A stretch of DNA of 64,000 nt from Mycolicibacterium sediminis (lineage in GTDB: Bacteria > Actinomycetota > Actinomycetes > Mycobacteriales > Mycobacteriaceae). Shown one piece after another: positions 35,338 through 44,537 of this stretch. The DNA is taken from assembly GCF_010731735.1 (NCBI RefSeq), contig NZ_AP022588.1:3038001-3102000 (forward strand), given 5' to 3'. A program made the translations under genes and the position numbers. Every line of letters begins with the position of its first letter. Positions within the stretch are counted from its first letter, which is position 1. The notes beneath the pieces are model-generated. The model had not been told where the DNA came from. It saw nothing but the letters and a program-made list of their open reading frames with translations, and searched no databases.

Positions 35338-37092
35338 TCATCCGAGTTCGTATGAATCGTCGTCGGATACGCCCGGCTGGTCGACTCCCCACAGAGTCCA
35401 TTGCGCAAGATGGCGGCGGAGCACGTTGTCGGGCGAATCGTTGGCGAGAGTGATGAAGAAGTACGGGTCATCGCCTGGGCGGAAGTGAACTTCGAATCCT
35501 TCGGCGTTACCAGCATCCAGATTCGCGATCGCTTCGTCGCCGTTGATGGCCGTTGCTTGTGTATGGAGTGCGTAAACATCACCGATGGTGAGTTCGCGTC
35601 CCGCTATCTCCACCGCGTATGGTCCAGCGGGCCAAACGATCGATTGTGGCCCAAGCAGCGGTGCCCGGACTTCGGGTGTATCCACTCCCGTCATTCCGAG
35701 CGTGAAGACACGGGCACGCGGCGACGCAACGATGTGGCCTTCGATGAGGAGTCTCGCTACGCGCAGCTTTACTCGGTCGCCGGGGCGTATTTCTTCGGGG
35801 ATGTCGAAGAAGTGGTTGGTATGTCGCTGGACAACGTCGAGGTCGTACGCGAATTGCTCGATGGCGAGCAAATCGCCGTCGTAGTCGCTGGCGTTCCGGG
35901 CTTCGGTTTGAACTCTAGCGAGCAAGTCCCCGCCGATCGCGAACTCCAACCGGGTGGCAAAGCAGAGAACGCGCCGGGTCGAGAGCACATCCTCCACAAC
36001 CGATGGTCGAACGTTTTCGTAGTTGAGTTTGAGATCGAGTCCTGGTGCAGGAAAATCGCCCCCTGCGTCCGGGGTCATTTCGATGTCGTGAGGTACTCGG
36101 AGTCGCACATCTAGATGGCCACCGCAGAAGGCCGCTTCGATGGACCCGCCGATGGCGCCGGGCGCTGCATGGGTGATCCGCCCCTCAAAGGTGGCGACTA
36201 CCTCTTCGTCTTGAAAGGCCCGCACCTCCAGGCGTTTGCCAATCGCCGGGCCCGTAGGCGGAGAAACTAACTGGACCGCTCCCGGCGGGTAGTCACCTGC
36301 GATGAAATCCGGGCCACCGAACCGTACCGACCGAACGACGTCTCCGGGGATGCGCAAGGTGCCGGAAGGTGCATAACCGAACGTGCGCAGAAGCTCCTGT
36401 TGCAAATCGGCGTGGTCTTCGCCGAGCTGATTGAGTTCGACGGAAAACTCGATGGGGCTCCGGGTCGCCGCGTCGGGATGACGTGGGCTGATTGTTATGG
36501 AGGTAGCGTCGTCGGTGTTGGCGAAGCCGATCTTCCAGTCCAAGTCGGCGGAGTTGGCGAGTTGGCCTAGGCTCTTCACCCTGGCCGAGAGATCCGGCAG
36601 TCCACCGGTGAGAGCCGCGGTTTCCTGCCCGAAATCTCGCGCCATCTCCCGTAGCTCGCTTGTAGCGTTGCGCAGAGCCCAGCGTTCTATGTGAGGCGCT
36701 TCCGCTAGCCAAACGTCCAACTCGTCGCGGTCAATGACGGTGATCACCGGCGGCCTCTTGCCGCCGTTGAGATTTTTAACAAAGTTGTCTTCTGAGTTCG
36801 AACAGACTCGGGGCACAACTAGCGACCACTTAACTGGTTCGTGCTTCATTGCCCGTTTGAACGATCGGGTGATCTGTGTCCGGCGCGCACCCCATACGGA
36901 TGAAAATCCCTCCGGGAAGTATTTGAGCTGCAAAATCCACAGTCGCCCCCCGTCGAGGTTTATCTCGATGTCGATTCCCTCATCTCCGCCAACGCCATTC
37001 ACGGCTCGTACAGAATCGCCGAGGCGGTGTCGGACGATGGCTTCCACGACACGGTCGAACTTGGGCTGTCCCAATGTTCCCCAGTCGAACAT
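35338..37092 (-). CDS. PD-(D/E)XK nuclease-signature protein with large C-terminal beta-rich region
   Basis: A protein of 584 aa from ATG 37092; the frame extends to a GTG at 37137 (15 more residues) but the conserved fold starts at FDWGTLGQPKFDRVVEAIV. Residues 12-60 carry a restriction-endonuclease-like site: Glu17, Asp41 in GGDEGIDIEI, and Gln55-x-Lys57 in LWILQLKYF, as in Mrr-type enzymes. A Lys/Arg-rich helix and SLVVPRV strand complete that domain by about residue 130. The remaining about 430 residues are beta-rich, without a family I recognise, and could be a sensor or binding region. Divergent from the 37284 gene with about 190 bp between starts. An anti-phage role is inference from site and context. 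Confidence 0.72.
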   Translation of the reverse strand: MFDWGTLGQPKFDRVVEAIVRHRLGDSVRAVNGVGGDEGIDIEINLDGGRLWILQLKYFPEGFSSVWGARRTQITRSFKRAMKHEPVKWSLVVPRVCSNSEDNFVKNLNGGKRPPVITVIDRDELDVWLAEAPHIERWALRNATSELREMARDFGQETAALTGGLPDLSARVKSLGQLANSADLDWKIGFANTDDATSITISPRHPDAATRSPIEFSVELNQLGEDHADLQQELLRTFGYAPSGTLRIPGDVVRSVRFGGPDFIAGDYPPGAVQLVSPPTGPAIGKRLEVRAFQDEEVVATFEGRITHAAPGAIGGSIEAAFCGGHLDVRLRVPHDIEMTPDAGGDFPAPGLDLKLNYENVRPSVVEDVLSTRRVLCFATRLEFAIGGDLLARVQTEARNASDYDGDLLAIEQFAYDLDVVQRHTNHFFDIPEEIRPGDRVKLRVARLLIEGHIVASPRARVFTLGMTGVDTPEVRAPLLGPQSIVWPAGPYAVEIAGRELTIGDVYALHTQATAINGDEAIANLDAGNAEGFEVHFRPGDDPYFFITLANDSPDNVLRRHLAQWTLWGVDQPGVSDDDSYELG

Positions 37093-37283
37093 GACCAGCG
37101 ACGTTACGCGAAACGGTCCAAAGATGAACACGGTCACAGCTGAGACGCGCCGAGCCGGAATCGCTATCCGGGCGACGTAGACGGCTCGGTCTCGTTCCCA
37201 GTCGCTGACGCCATGTTGGAGATGGGGGGTGCTGCGCGTGTCGAATCACAGGTTACGGTGACGCTGGTGCGAGAGTCCTCCGC
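37093..37283. promoter_or_regulatory. Divergent promoter region of the nuclease pair
   Basis: The 191 bp between the two divergent starts must hold both promoters. I see no clear palindrome or canonical -10/-35 pair in it, so the control mode is not readable. Part of it (37093-37137) may be coding if the upstream GTG of the minus-strand gene is used. Confidence 0.35.
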
Positions 37284-39683
37284 ATGGACCTCTGGCCACT
37301 CCTCACGGAGGACCTGCTGTCGGGTACACACTCTGTGGAGCGTCAGTTGCGTCCACATACGACGGCGGTCGCCGTGAACTCACGGTCAATCGGTGATGTG
37401 CACGATGTCGTCACGAATCTCTGTACGCGGTGGGCCGGTGCGTATTTTCCACTTATACCAATCGATCCGGACGAAGCCGAGCTGGATAGCCGCTTTGCAG
37501 AGGTACTGCTCGGCAGCAGTATTGATGGCGTAGAGCCACGTGGCTTGATACCCGAACCAGTCAACGACAGCTTGTGCGATCGGTGGGGTGATGTCAGTCA
37601 GTATCTGATTCACCAGCTCAGTTTTCAAGCAGATAGACCCATCATTCAGACGTGTCGGAACATCCCTACAACTAACGCCTGGTTTGGCGCTTATCTTGTT
37701 CTATTCGGGGATGTCCCAGTTAACCCAGATGTCGATAAAAATCGGATTTACGGTCTTCGCGATGACCTCTCATTTACAGATTTCGGGACCATAAACGCGG
37801 TGAACGCCGCACCTTCGGTGCAAGACCTTCTATCTCGGTTGCGTATACACAACCGAATCTCCGCTGTTAATCTTACAAAGATCCGCTTACCGACCGCTAT
37901 CGGCGCTGGATATAATAAGGGTCTCCAGTCGACATCTCGTTTCGACTGGGGGCAATCGTCGGCAGCATCGAAATATGGACCAAATATAGTGGTGGTCTAT
38001 CGTCCCGAACGCGTTGACGACCTCTCACTGACGTGGAATCTGCGGGCTCGATTTGCTCATCCAAATAAGCTACCCCTTTGCATTCCACTGAATGATACGA
38101 CTCGCAACGATATTAAGTTCTTGCGTGACTCTCTTGAGGCGAGACACTTCTTCGGATTCGAGGACAACTTCGCCGTAACTTCGTTTTCTATTCCTGCGGA
38201 CGAACTGCGTAGCATATGTGAAGGGTTCAATGTTGACATTGTGGATCCGTGGGAATTGTTCGCTGAGGTATATGGAGGCTGCGTTGCCTCCACCGAAATG
38301 GTGCATTTCGAGAACGGCAGGGCCACGATAGCTTGCTTCTCGCCGACGGACATTGAATCGCTCGGACAGAGCTATTTGGGAACAAGTCACGCCACTTGGC
38401 TTACTTTGACGGCTACGATCGCTAGGAGACGCCTGCCGCCTAGTAAGACTATGAGGCGTAGCAGGTGGGGTGATCCTGGATACCTTCACGGCGATATCGT
38501 TCATGTAGGTAAACTCGATGAATTCCGCACTGTGCGTCACCCGTCGGGTATGGAAGTGCTTCGAGCCCTCTCCCTTGATCATTCAATGGTGGCACGGGTA
38601 AGCACCCCCGGCAAAGCAGCTGAAAACTTGATGCGAGCGGCTGGCGGTGAATTAACCATGTTTGCGTACCCAGGTGTGACGACACTATTCAACAAGCTGA
38701 CACGTCGCGGACATTCGAGCCTAGTGAAGCGTCGCTTAAATCAGTTCCTCGAAGGAAGCAACATTGTCGCCGACTCCGATAAATATGATGTTTTAGCGTC
38801 TCGACTAGATGAGGCACTGGGCACGCCGGAAATCGACGAGGTTGCTTATCTGAATTTTAACGCCGTCGCTAGAGAACTTGGTATAGGTGTAAAGCCTACC
38901 GCCGCCTGGCTCGACTGGGCAGTCATTCATCGAATAGTCCTACGTGGCATTGAGGCGAGATGTAAGAATTGCAAACATGCGCAGTGGCGGCCGCTACAGG
39001 ACGCCATACCCGACTTGATCTGCCATGGGTGCGGACTTGTAATCGATACCCCATTTGGTTCGCAGAAAATCGACTATCAGTACAGGGCTAGCGAAGTGCT
39101 CCTACGGGCGATGGAGCATGACACGCTGCCTTCGATATTGGCGATTAGGCACATCGTAGGCATGCTGGACAGTTCGCGAAGTGGCGCAATCTTCGGAGCT
39201 TATCCAGGGGTTGAGCTGCTAGAACCAAACGGGAAGTTAGTTTGTGCAGAGTTTGACACCGTCGTGATTCTCGCGTCTGGTAAATGGGTGGTTGGGGAAT
39301 GCAAGACACGACAACGCGGCCTGACCGACAGCGAGCTAAGGAAACTCTGGGTCGCTGCAGATCGCGTTGGAGTTCCAACGACATTCGCTGCCACCCTAGA
39401 CGCCGGCCATATTTGCGAGGAACCTTGGCGTAGGACAATGGACGATAATGGACGACCCCATTTCGGGTTAACCGCCAGCCACCTGTACGACTTGGCGCAA
39501 TTCCCTCCGCTAGGGAATGACGATTTCTTCTCATGGCGCGACCGTGTCACAAGATTTCCACTCCTCCCGGACGCTGAGTTGACCGAGGAAGAATTCATGG
39601 CTAAAGGCTTTGAAAACTACCTGCTCGCCAGGACTGTTGACTCCGATCATCGGACGCGTGCGCACTGGGACGTCGCTGACTAG
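37284..39683 (+). CDS. Large protein with zinc-ribbon and PD-(D/E)XK-like C-terminus
   Basis: A protein of 799 aa. The N-terminal about 540 residues match no family I know. Near residues 558-582 a probable zinc ribbon appears (RCKNCKH...CHGCG, two CxxC pairs 17 residues apart). The C-terminal part (about 640-700) has a nuclease-like site: Glu-Phe-Asp in VCAEFDTVVIL and Glu-Cys-Lys in WVVGECKTRQRG, the D...ExK spacing of PD-(D/E)XK enzymes. Visibly A+T-richer with codons (ATA, TTA, AAT, AGA) rarer in the flanks, so it is recently acquired. Divergent with the 35338 gene; a two-gene defence module is the favoured inference. Confidence 0.7.
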   Translation: MDLWPLLTEDLLSGTHSVERQLRPHTTAVAVNSRSIGDVHDVVTNLCTRWAGAYFPLIPIDPDEAELDSRFAEVLLGSSIDGVEPRGLIPEPVNDSLCDRWGDVSQYLIHQLSFQADRPIIQTCRNIPTTNAWFGAYLVLFGDVPVNPDVDKNRIYGLRDDLSFTDFGTINAVNAAPSVQDLLSRLRIHNRISAVNLTKIRLPTAIGAGYNKGLQSTSRFDWGQSSAASKYGPNIVVVYRPERVDDLSLTWNLRARFAHPNKLPLCIPLNDTTRNDIKFLRDSLEARHFFGFEDNFAVTSFSIPADELRSICEGFNVDIVDPWELFAEVYGGCVASTEMVHFENGRATIACFSPTDIESLGQSYLGTSHATWLTLTATIARRRLPPSKTMRRSRWGDPGYLHGDIVHVGKLDEFRTVRHPSGMEVLRALSLDHSMVARVSTPGKAAENLMRAAGGELTMFAYPGVTTLFNKLTRRGHSSLVKRRLNQFLEGSNIVADSDKYDVLASRLDEALGTPEIDEVAYLNFNAVARELGIGVKPTAAWLDWAVIHRIVLRGIEARCKNCKHAQWRPLQDAIPDLICHGCGLVIDTPFGSQKIDYQYRASEVLLRAMEHDTLPSILAIRHIVGMLDSSRSGAIFGAYPGVELLEPNGKLVCAEFDTVVILASGKWVVGECKTRQRGLTDSELRKLWVAADRVGVPTTFAATLDAGHICEEPWRRTMDDNGRPHFGLTASHLYDLAQFPPLGNDDFFSWRDRVTRFPLLPDAELTEEEFMAKGFENYLLARTVDSDHRTRAHWDVAD

Positions 39684-39693
39684 TGCCGTGCGC

Positions 39694-39830
39694 TGTCTCA
39701 AAAACGATCACATTCGAGACACCGCCTGGGCGGCAGCCAGTCTTAGCGTCCTACCAGTTCGCGGTGTCTCGGAAGTTCGTCTCAGATGTCTGTGTCTCAA
39801 TAGTGTGTAAACTCATATTTATGAGACACT
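39694..39830. promoter_or_regulatory. res-like repeat array upstream of the resolvase gene
   Basis: The heptamer TGTCTCA or its complement TGAGACA, with close variants, recurs at 39694-39700, 39716-39722 (GAGACAC), 39764-39770 (GTGTCTC), 39779-39784, 39793-39799 and 39822-39828. CGAGACACCGC (39715-39725) and GCGGTGTCTCG (39761-39771) form an 11-bp inverted repeat; GTGTCTCA and TGAGACAC form another next to the start codon. This layout resembles the paired subsites of a Tn3-type resolution site, where resolvase recombines and represses itself. Confidence 0.6.
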
Positions 39831-39836
39831 AAATGG

Positions 39837-40415
39837 GTGCCGCAAACTGCCACCGGAACCCGAATCGGATACACCCGCGTCTCCACCGTCGCTCAGACCC
39901 TCGATCAGCAGAACGAGGCACTGGCCGCCGCCGGTGCGACGAAGGTGTTCTCTGATGTGATGTCCGGTGCCCGCGATGACCGGCCCGGCCTTACGGATCT
40001 CATGGGTTACGTCCGTGAGGGTGACACGGTGGTGGTGTGGAAGCTGGACCGACTTGGCCGGAACATGCTGCACATCCTGCAGACTGTGAAGGCACTGACC
40101 GAGCGGGGAGTCACCCTGGTGTCCGTCACCGACGGCATCGACTCCGCTACCCCGGCGGGCCGGATGATGATCGGGGTCCTCGGCTCCCTCGCAGAGTACG
40201 AGCGCGAGCTGATCAAGGAGCGCACCGCGCTCAAGCGGGCGGCCTCGCGGACTAACGGCACCAAGTTCGGACGGCCCCGCAAGGTCGACGACGTCGAGCG
40301 CATCGCCACCGCGAGGCGCATGAAGGCCGACGGTTACACCGGCAGGGCCATCACCGAGTACCTCGGAGTAAGTCGGGCGACGCTGTACAGGTACTTAGAC
40401 GAGACTCCAGCCTGA
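39837..40415 (+). CDS. Serine recombinase (resolvase/invertase)
   Basis: A protein of 192 aa from GTG. Catalytic N-terminal domain with Ser in RIGYTRVSTVAQTLDQQ, the Arg cluster in WKLDRLGRNMLHIL and GRMMIGVLGSLAEYERELIKERT, then a C-terminal helix-turn-helix (GRAITEYLGVSRATLYRYL). The small size fits resolvases and invertases of the Tn3/Hin class rather than large integrases. It is preceded by a res-like array, and its stop abuts that of the next, convergent gene. Confidence 0.93.
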   Translation: MPQTATGTRIGYTRVSTVAQTLDQQNEALAAAGATKVFSDVMSGARDDRPGLTDLMGYVREGDTVVVWKLDRLGRNMLHILQTVKALTERGVTLVSVTDGIDSATPAGRMMIGVLGSLAEYERELIKERTALKRAASRTNGTKFGRPRKVDDVERIATARRMKADGYTGRAITEYLGVSRATLYRYLDETPA

Positions 40416-41066
40416 TCACGCGAGCGGGGCTGCCGCCGTTCTCTGGTCGACTAATTCACGCAGCCGTCCAGCGTCGATCGGCGCACCGCCACTGAGTGCG
40501 TCACCGATCCTGACGTCGCCGACGGTGTCCCACACTGACACTCTGGCCAGGTGTAGCGCGTTGGAGGTCAGTGCGGCGAGGTCTTTGATCGCGTCGTAGA
40601 GGGCGCGTTGCTTCCAACGCGGAGCACCAGCCCCCTCTAATGCGCCGGCCTCTCCAGGCGGCCCGAACATCGACTCACACGAAGGGCTCGTCCAGCGTTT
40701 GCCCCACTTGCCAGCATCAAGGCACGCCTGCTCCTGGCGGACGCAAAAGTCGAAGTAAGCGTCATGCCAAGGCAATCGGGCGCTCCACGGCGCTTGAAGG
40801 GTCCTCAACCGGTACCGGTTGAAGTGCAACTCCTCATCGAGTTCCACGACGAGCCCGTCGACGAACGCCAAGTCCCACGCTCCAGGACGAAGAGCACGCA
40901 CGGGCTCCTTCCCACCCAAGACCTGATACAGGTCGATCAGCTCGGCCCGTGCGTTCCCAGGCAGGACATCCAGCCTGGGTGCGGGCGGACCAGACGCCGC
41001 CGATTGCAGCCCGGCTCGATTCAATAGCTTCTGCAACGCCGCTGCGCGAGCACCCGTGCGGACCAC
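40416..41066 (-). CDS. Conserved protein of unknown function (DUF7255-like)
   Basis: A protein of 216 aa. The most conserved-looking segment is AWDLAFVDGLVVELDEELHFNRYR (about 75-98), followed by LPWHDAYFDFCVRQEQACLDAGKWGKRWTSPSC. From memory this resembles an actinobacterial family catalogued as DUF7255; I cannot confirm the accession. The D...ELDEE spacing recalls nuclease or methyltransferase metal sites but no assignment is justified. It lies beside restriction genes. Confidence 0.6.
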   Translation of the reverse strand: MVRTGARAAALQKLLNRAGLQSAASGPPAPRLDVLPGNARAELIDLYQVLGGKEPVRALRPGAWDLAFVDGLVVELDEELHFNRYRLRTLQAPWSARLPWHDAYFDFCVRQEQACLDAGKWGKRWTSPSCESMFGPPGEAGALEGAGAPRWKQRALYDAIKDLAALTSNALHLARVSVWDTVGDVRIGDALSGGAPIDAGRLRELVDQRTAAAPLA

Positions 41067-41247
41067 CCGCCCATTCTGCCGCCATCCGCCCCTCTGAGGT
41101 AGGACAACCAGGCCCGTGAGGCACTGTTGGGCAGAAGCTCAACAACCAGCAGCGACGCCGCGCCGCTCCTCAATGACTGCCTCTCGTCACTAAGGCGGGG
41201 TAACTTCCACCTGTCTCGAAATCGGACATGGGGAGTGAATCGAGAAC

Positions 41248-43224
41248 ATGGCGCAGACCAATGCCAACCTGATCTGGAAAATTGCCGACCTGCTGCGGGG
41301 GCCGTACCAGCCCAACCAGTACGGCGACGTCATCCTGCCGTTCACCATCCTTCGCCGCCTCGACTGCATCCTGGAGCCGACCAAGGATGAAGTGCTCGCC
41401 GAGTACACGAAGATCTCGGCGACGAAGGTCGACCCTGCGGTGATGCTCAAGGCCAAGTTCAAACTGCCGTTCTACAACACCTCCCGCTGGACCTTCGCCG
41501 CACTGGTCGGGGATCCGGAGGGCGTCGCCGACAATGTCATCGACTACATCGAGCGGTTCTCACCCAACGTGCGCGACGTCTTCGACGGCTTTCGCATGGC
41601 CGACCTAATCGCCGATCTGGCCAAGTCGGACCGGCTGTATCTGATCGTTAAGGAGTTCGCCGCCGTCGACCTGCACCCGACCGTGGTTACGAACCACGAC
41701 ATGGGTTACATCTTCGAAGAACTCATCCGCAAGTTCGCTGAATCCAATAACGCACAGGCCGGTGATCACTTCACTCCCCGCGAGGTCATCGCGCTGATGG
41801 TCGACATTCTGTTCCACACCCAGGACGATGTCCTGACCAAGCCTGGCACCGTGCGGACCATCTACGACCCCGCTGCCGGGACCGGCGGCATGCTCTCCAC
41901 CGCCTACGACCACCTCATCGAAATGAACCCGAAGGCCCGTCCCGTGCTCTACGGGCAGGACATCAACCCGCGCTCGTACGCCATGTGCAAGTCCGACATG
42001 ATCATCAAGGGTCAGGACGTCGACAACATCTACCGTGGCGACACCCTGACTGACGACGGCTTCCGCACCAAGACCTTCGACTTCCTGCTCTCCAACCCCC
42101 CTTTTGGCGTGGCATGGAACACGCAACAGAAATCAGTCACCGACGAGTACGAGCAGCGCGGCTTCGCCGGACGATTCGGACCCGGCCTACCCCGCGTGTC
42201 GGACGGGTCACTGCTGTTCCTGCTGCACCTGATCTCCAAGATGCAGCCGGTCAAGAACGGCGAAGGAGGCAGCCGTCTGGCGATCGTGCTCAACGGGTCC
42301 CCGCTGTTCGCTGGCGGCGCAGGCTCGGGCGAGTCCAACATCCGCCAGTGGATCATCGAGAACGACCTACTCGACGCGATCATCGCGCTACCGACCGACA
42401 TGTTCTACAACACCGGCATCAGCACCTACATCTGGATCTTGGACAACAACAAGCCCGCCAAACGCAAGGGCAAGATACAACTCATCAACGCCGTCGACAT
42501 GTACGGCAAGATGCGCAAGTCGCTCGGCTCGAAGCGAAGAGAGTTACGCCCGAAGGACATCGAGCGGATCTGTGGTCTCTATGACAGCTTTCGCAACCAG
42601 GAAGCCACCGATGAGCACGAAGCCCACTCCAAGGTCTTCAAGGGCGAGGAATTTGGCTACTCGACCATCACCGTCGAACGCCCCCTGCAGCTCCGGTTCT
42701 CCCCCACCGAGGACAGGATCGAGGACGTCTTTGCGCAGAAGAGCGTCGATAAGCTCAAGGACGGAGAGAAGGCCGCGCTCCGCAAGGCCCTCACCACGCT
42801 GATCGGCTGGGAGTGGAAGGACCGCGACGAGTTTTTAACGGAACTCAAGGACGCGCTGCGCAAGGCCGGACTGGCCAAACCGGGTGCTCCGCTGGTGAAA
42901 GCGATCTGGTCGACTATCGGCGAGCACGACGACGATGCCGTCATCGTCACGGACGCCAAAGGCAACCCCGAACCCAACCCGACGCTTCGCGACACCGAGA
43001 ACGTCCCATTGGCAGAGGACATCGAGGACTATTTCGCCCGCGAAGTAACACCCCATCTGCCGAATGCTTGGATCGACGAGGACAAGACCAAAGTTGGCTA
43101 TGAGATCCCCTTCACCCGTCACTTCTACCGCTACGTTCCGCCCAGGCCGCTAAAAGAAATCCAGAGAGATCTCCGCATCCTCGTCAGCGAGATCCAGGCC
43201 ATGCTTTCCGAGGTCGGCGCATGA
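41248..43224 (+). CDS. hsdM: Type I restriction-modification DNA methyltransferase HsdM
   Basis: A protein of 658 aa. N-terminal HsdM helical domain (IWKIADLLRGPYQPNQYGDVILPFTILRRLDC), SAM-binding motif I DPAAGTGGMLSTAYDHL (about residue 207), and the adenine methyltransferase motif SNPPFG (about 281). A C-terminal extension of about 150 residues (ERPLQLRF... to FYRYVPPRPLKEIQRDL) is typical of this HsdM subgroup. It methylates adenine at the sequence chosen by HsdS. First gene of a four-gene operon; a GGGGAG site precedes the ATG. Confidence 0.95.
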   Translation: MAQTNANLIWKIADLLRGPYQPNQYGDVILPFTILRRLDCILEPTKDEVLAEYTKISATKVDPAVMLKAKFKLPFYNTSRWTFAALVGDPEGVADNVIDYIERFSPNVRDVFDGFRMADLIADLAKSDRLYLIVKEFAAVDLHPTVVTNHDMGYIFEELIRKFAESNNAQAGDHFTPREVIALMVDILFHTQDDVLTKPGTVRTIYDPAAGTGGMLSTAYDHLIEMNPKARPVLYGQDINPRSYAMCKSDMIIKGQDVDNIYRGDTLTDDGFRTKTFDFLLSNPPFGVAWNTQQKSVTDEYEQRGFAGRFGPGLPRVSDGSLLFLLHLISKMQPVKNGEGGSRLAIVLNGSPLFAGGAGSGESNIRQWIIENDLLDAIIALPTDMFYNTGISTYIWILDNNKPAKRKGKIQLINAVDMYGKMRKSLGSKRRELRPKDIERICGLYDSFRNQEATDEHEAHSKVFKGEEFGYSTITVERPLQLRFSPTEDRIEDVFAQKSVDKLKDGEKAALRKALTTLIGWEWKDRDEFLTELKDALRKAGLAKPGAPLVKAIWSTIGEHDDDAVIVTDAKGNPEPNPTLRDTENVPLAEDIEDYFAREVTPHLPNAWIDEDKTKVGYEIPFTRHFYRYVPPRPLKEIQRDLRILVSEIQAMLSEVGA

Positions 43225-44537
43225 ACTGGGGTGACCCATACCCCGCGTACCAAGACACGGGTGTGCAATGGCTCCAACACATCCCCCAACAGTGGGCAGT
43301 CCGCAGTCCGAAAACTTTATTCGCACGTCATCGAGAACCCGCACACGAAGGAGACCGCCAACTCACCGCTTCACAAGCTGACGGGGTTGTATACCAAGAC
43401 GAGTTCATGGAGGCGCGAGGGGCCAAGGTTGTACAGGTAATCGAAGGCCAGGCAGGGTTGAAACACGTCTCTGCTGGCGATTTTGTGATTAGTCTTCGCA
43501 GTTTTCAAGGTGGGATCGAGTGGAGTGCAGGATCAGGCAAGATCAGTCCCGCATACACGGTCCTTTCCCCGCGACGTGAAGTCGTAGAGCGGTACTTCGT
43601 CTACCTGCTGAAATCCCACGGCTTCATACAGGAGCTGCGCAGCACCTCCAATCAGCTGAGGGATGGCCAATCTTTGGGTTTGGACCATTTCTCGCAAGTG
43701 CCTCTTCCGCTCCCTCCGACGAACGAACAGGTCGCAATATCGCGGTTCCTGGACCGCGAGACCGCCAAAATAGATGCGCTTGTTGCCAAGCAGGAACAGC
43801 TCATCACCACCCTGCGAGAGGACCGCACCGCCACCATCACACACGCCGTCACCAAGGGCCTTGACCCTGATGTTGAGATGAAGGATTCCGGCGTCGAATG
43901 GCTCGACCACATTCCGAGTCATTGGGAAACGACCCGTCTCGGCTGGGTCGTCGACAGGATCGTCGACTGTGCCCACAGCACTCCGATCGCCCATCAGGAA
44001 GGCGAGTACACCGTTGTCCGTTCCGGCTCGATCAGAGATGGAAAGTACCGGCCTGAATACAGCTTCCAAACTAATCGGACCGTATACCTGGAACGGGTGG
44101 AGCGTGCCGTTCCTACTCCTGGAGACATATTCTTCACGCGCGAAGCACCCGCTGGAGAAGCTTGCGTAATTCCCGACCTTAGTAACTTATGCCTCGGTCA
44201 GCGGATGGTCCTCTTGAAGACCAACGACACGGTCTACCTGTCTGATCTGATTGTCCAGGCCATTTACTCGCGGTCAATCAGGGCGTACTTCGATGTTCAA
44301 CTCAATGGTTCAACTGTCGGAAACCTCAAGATGGATCGCATTGCCAAGACCCCGTTGCCGTACCCACCGATCGATGAGCAGCGGCGCATCGTGGCATTCC
44401 TGAATGAGCGGTGCACGGAGATTGACGTCCTGATCGACAAAGCAAACGACGCAATCACGATGCTGCACGAATACCGTTCTGCGCTGATCACCGAAGCAGT
44501 GACCGGCAAGATCGACGTGCGGGGGGCGGTGGCCTAG
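43221..44537 (+). CDS. hsdS: Type I restriction specificity subunit HsdS
   Basis: A protein of 438 aa overlapping hsdM by ATGA. Two target-recognition domains separated by conserved helices: VPLPLPPTNEQVAISRFLDRETAKIDALVAKQEQL (about 155-190) and its counterpart TPLPYPPIDEQRRIVAFLNERCTEIDVLIDKA near the C-terminus. The pseudo-repeat (YPAYQDTGVQWLQHIPQQW and MKDSGVEWLDHIPSHW) marks the two halves. It sets the bipartite recognition sequence, which cannot be read from sequence. Confidence 0.95.
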   Translation: MNWGDPYPAYQDTGVQWLQHIPQQWAVRSPKTLFARHREPAHEGDRQLTASQADGVVYQDEFMEARGAKVVQVIEGQAGLKHVSAGDFVISLRSFQGGIEWSAGSGKISPAYTVLSPRREVVERYFVYLLKSHGFIQELRSTSNQLRDGQSLGLDHFSQVPLPLPPTNEQVAISRFLDRETAKIDALVAKQEQLITTLREDRTATITHAVTKGLDPDVEMKDSGVEWLDHIPSHWETTRLGWVVDRIVDCAHSTPIAHQEGEYTVVRSGSIRDGKYRPEYSFQTNRTVYLERVERAVPTPGDIFFTREAPAGEACVIPDLSNLCLGQRMVLLKTNDTVYLSDLIVQAIYSRSIRAYFDVQLNGSTVGNLKMDRIAKTPLPYPPIDEQRRIVAFLNERCTEIDVLIDKANDAITMLHEYRSALITEAVTGKIDVRGAVA

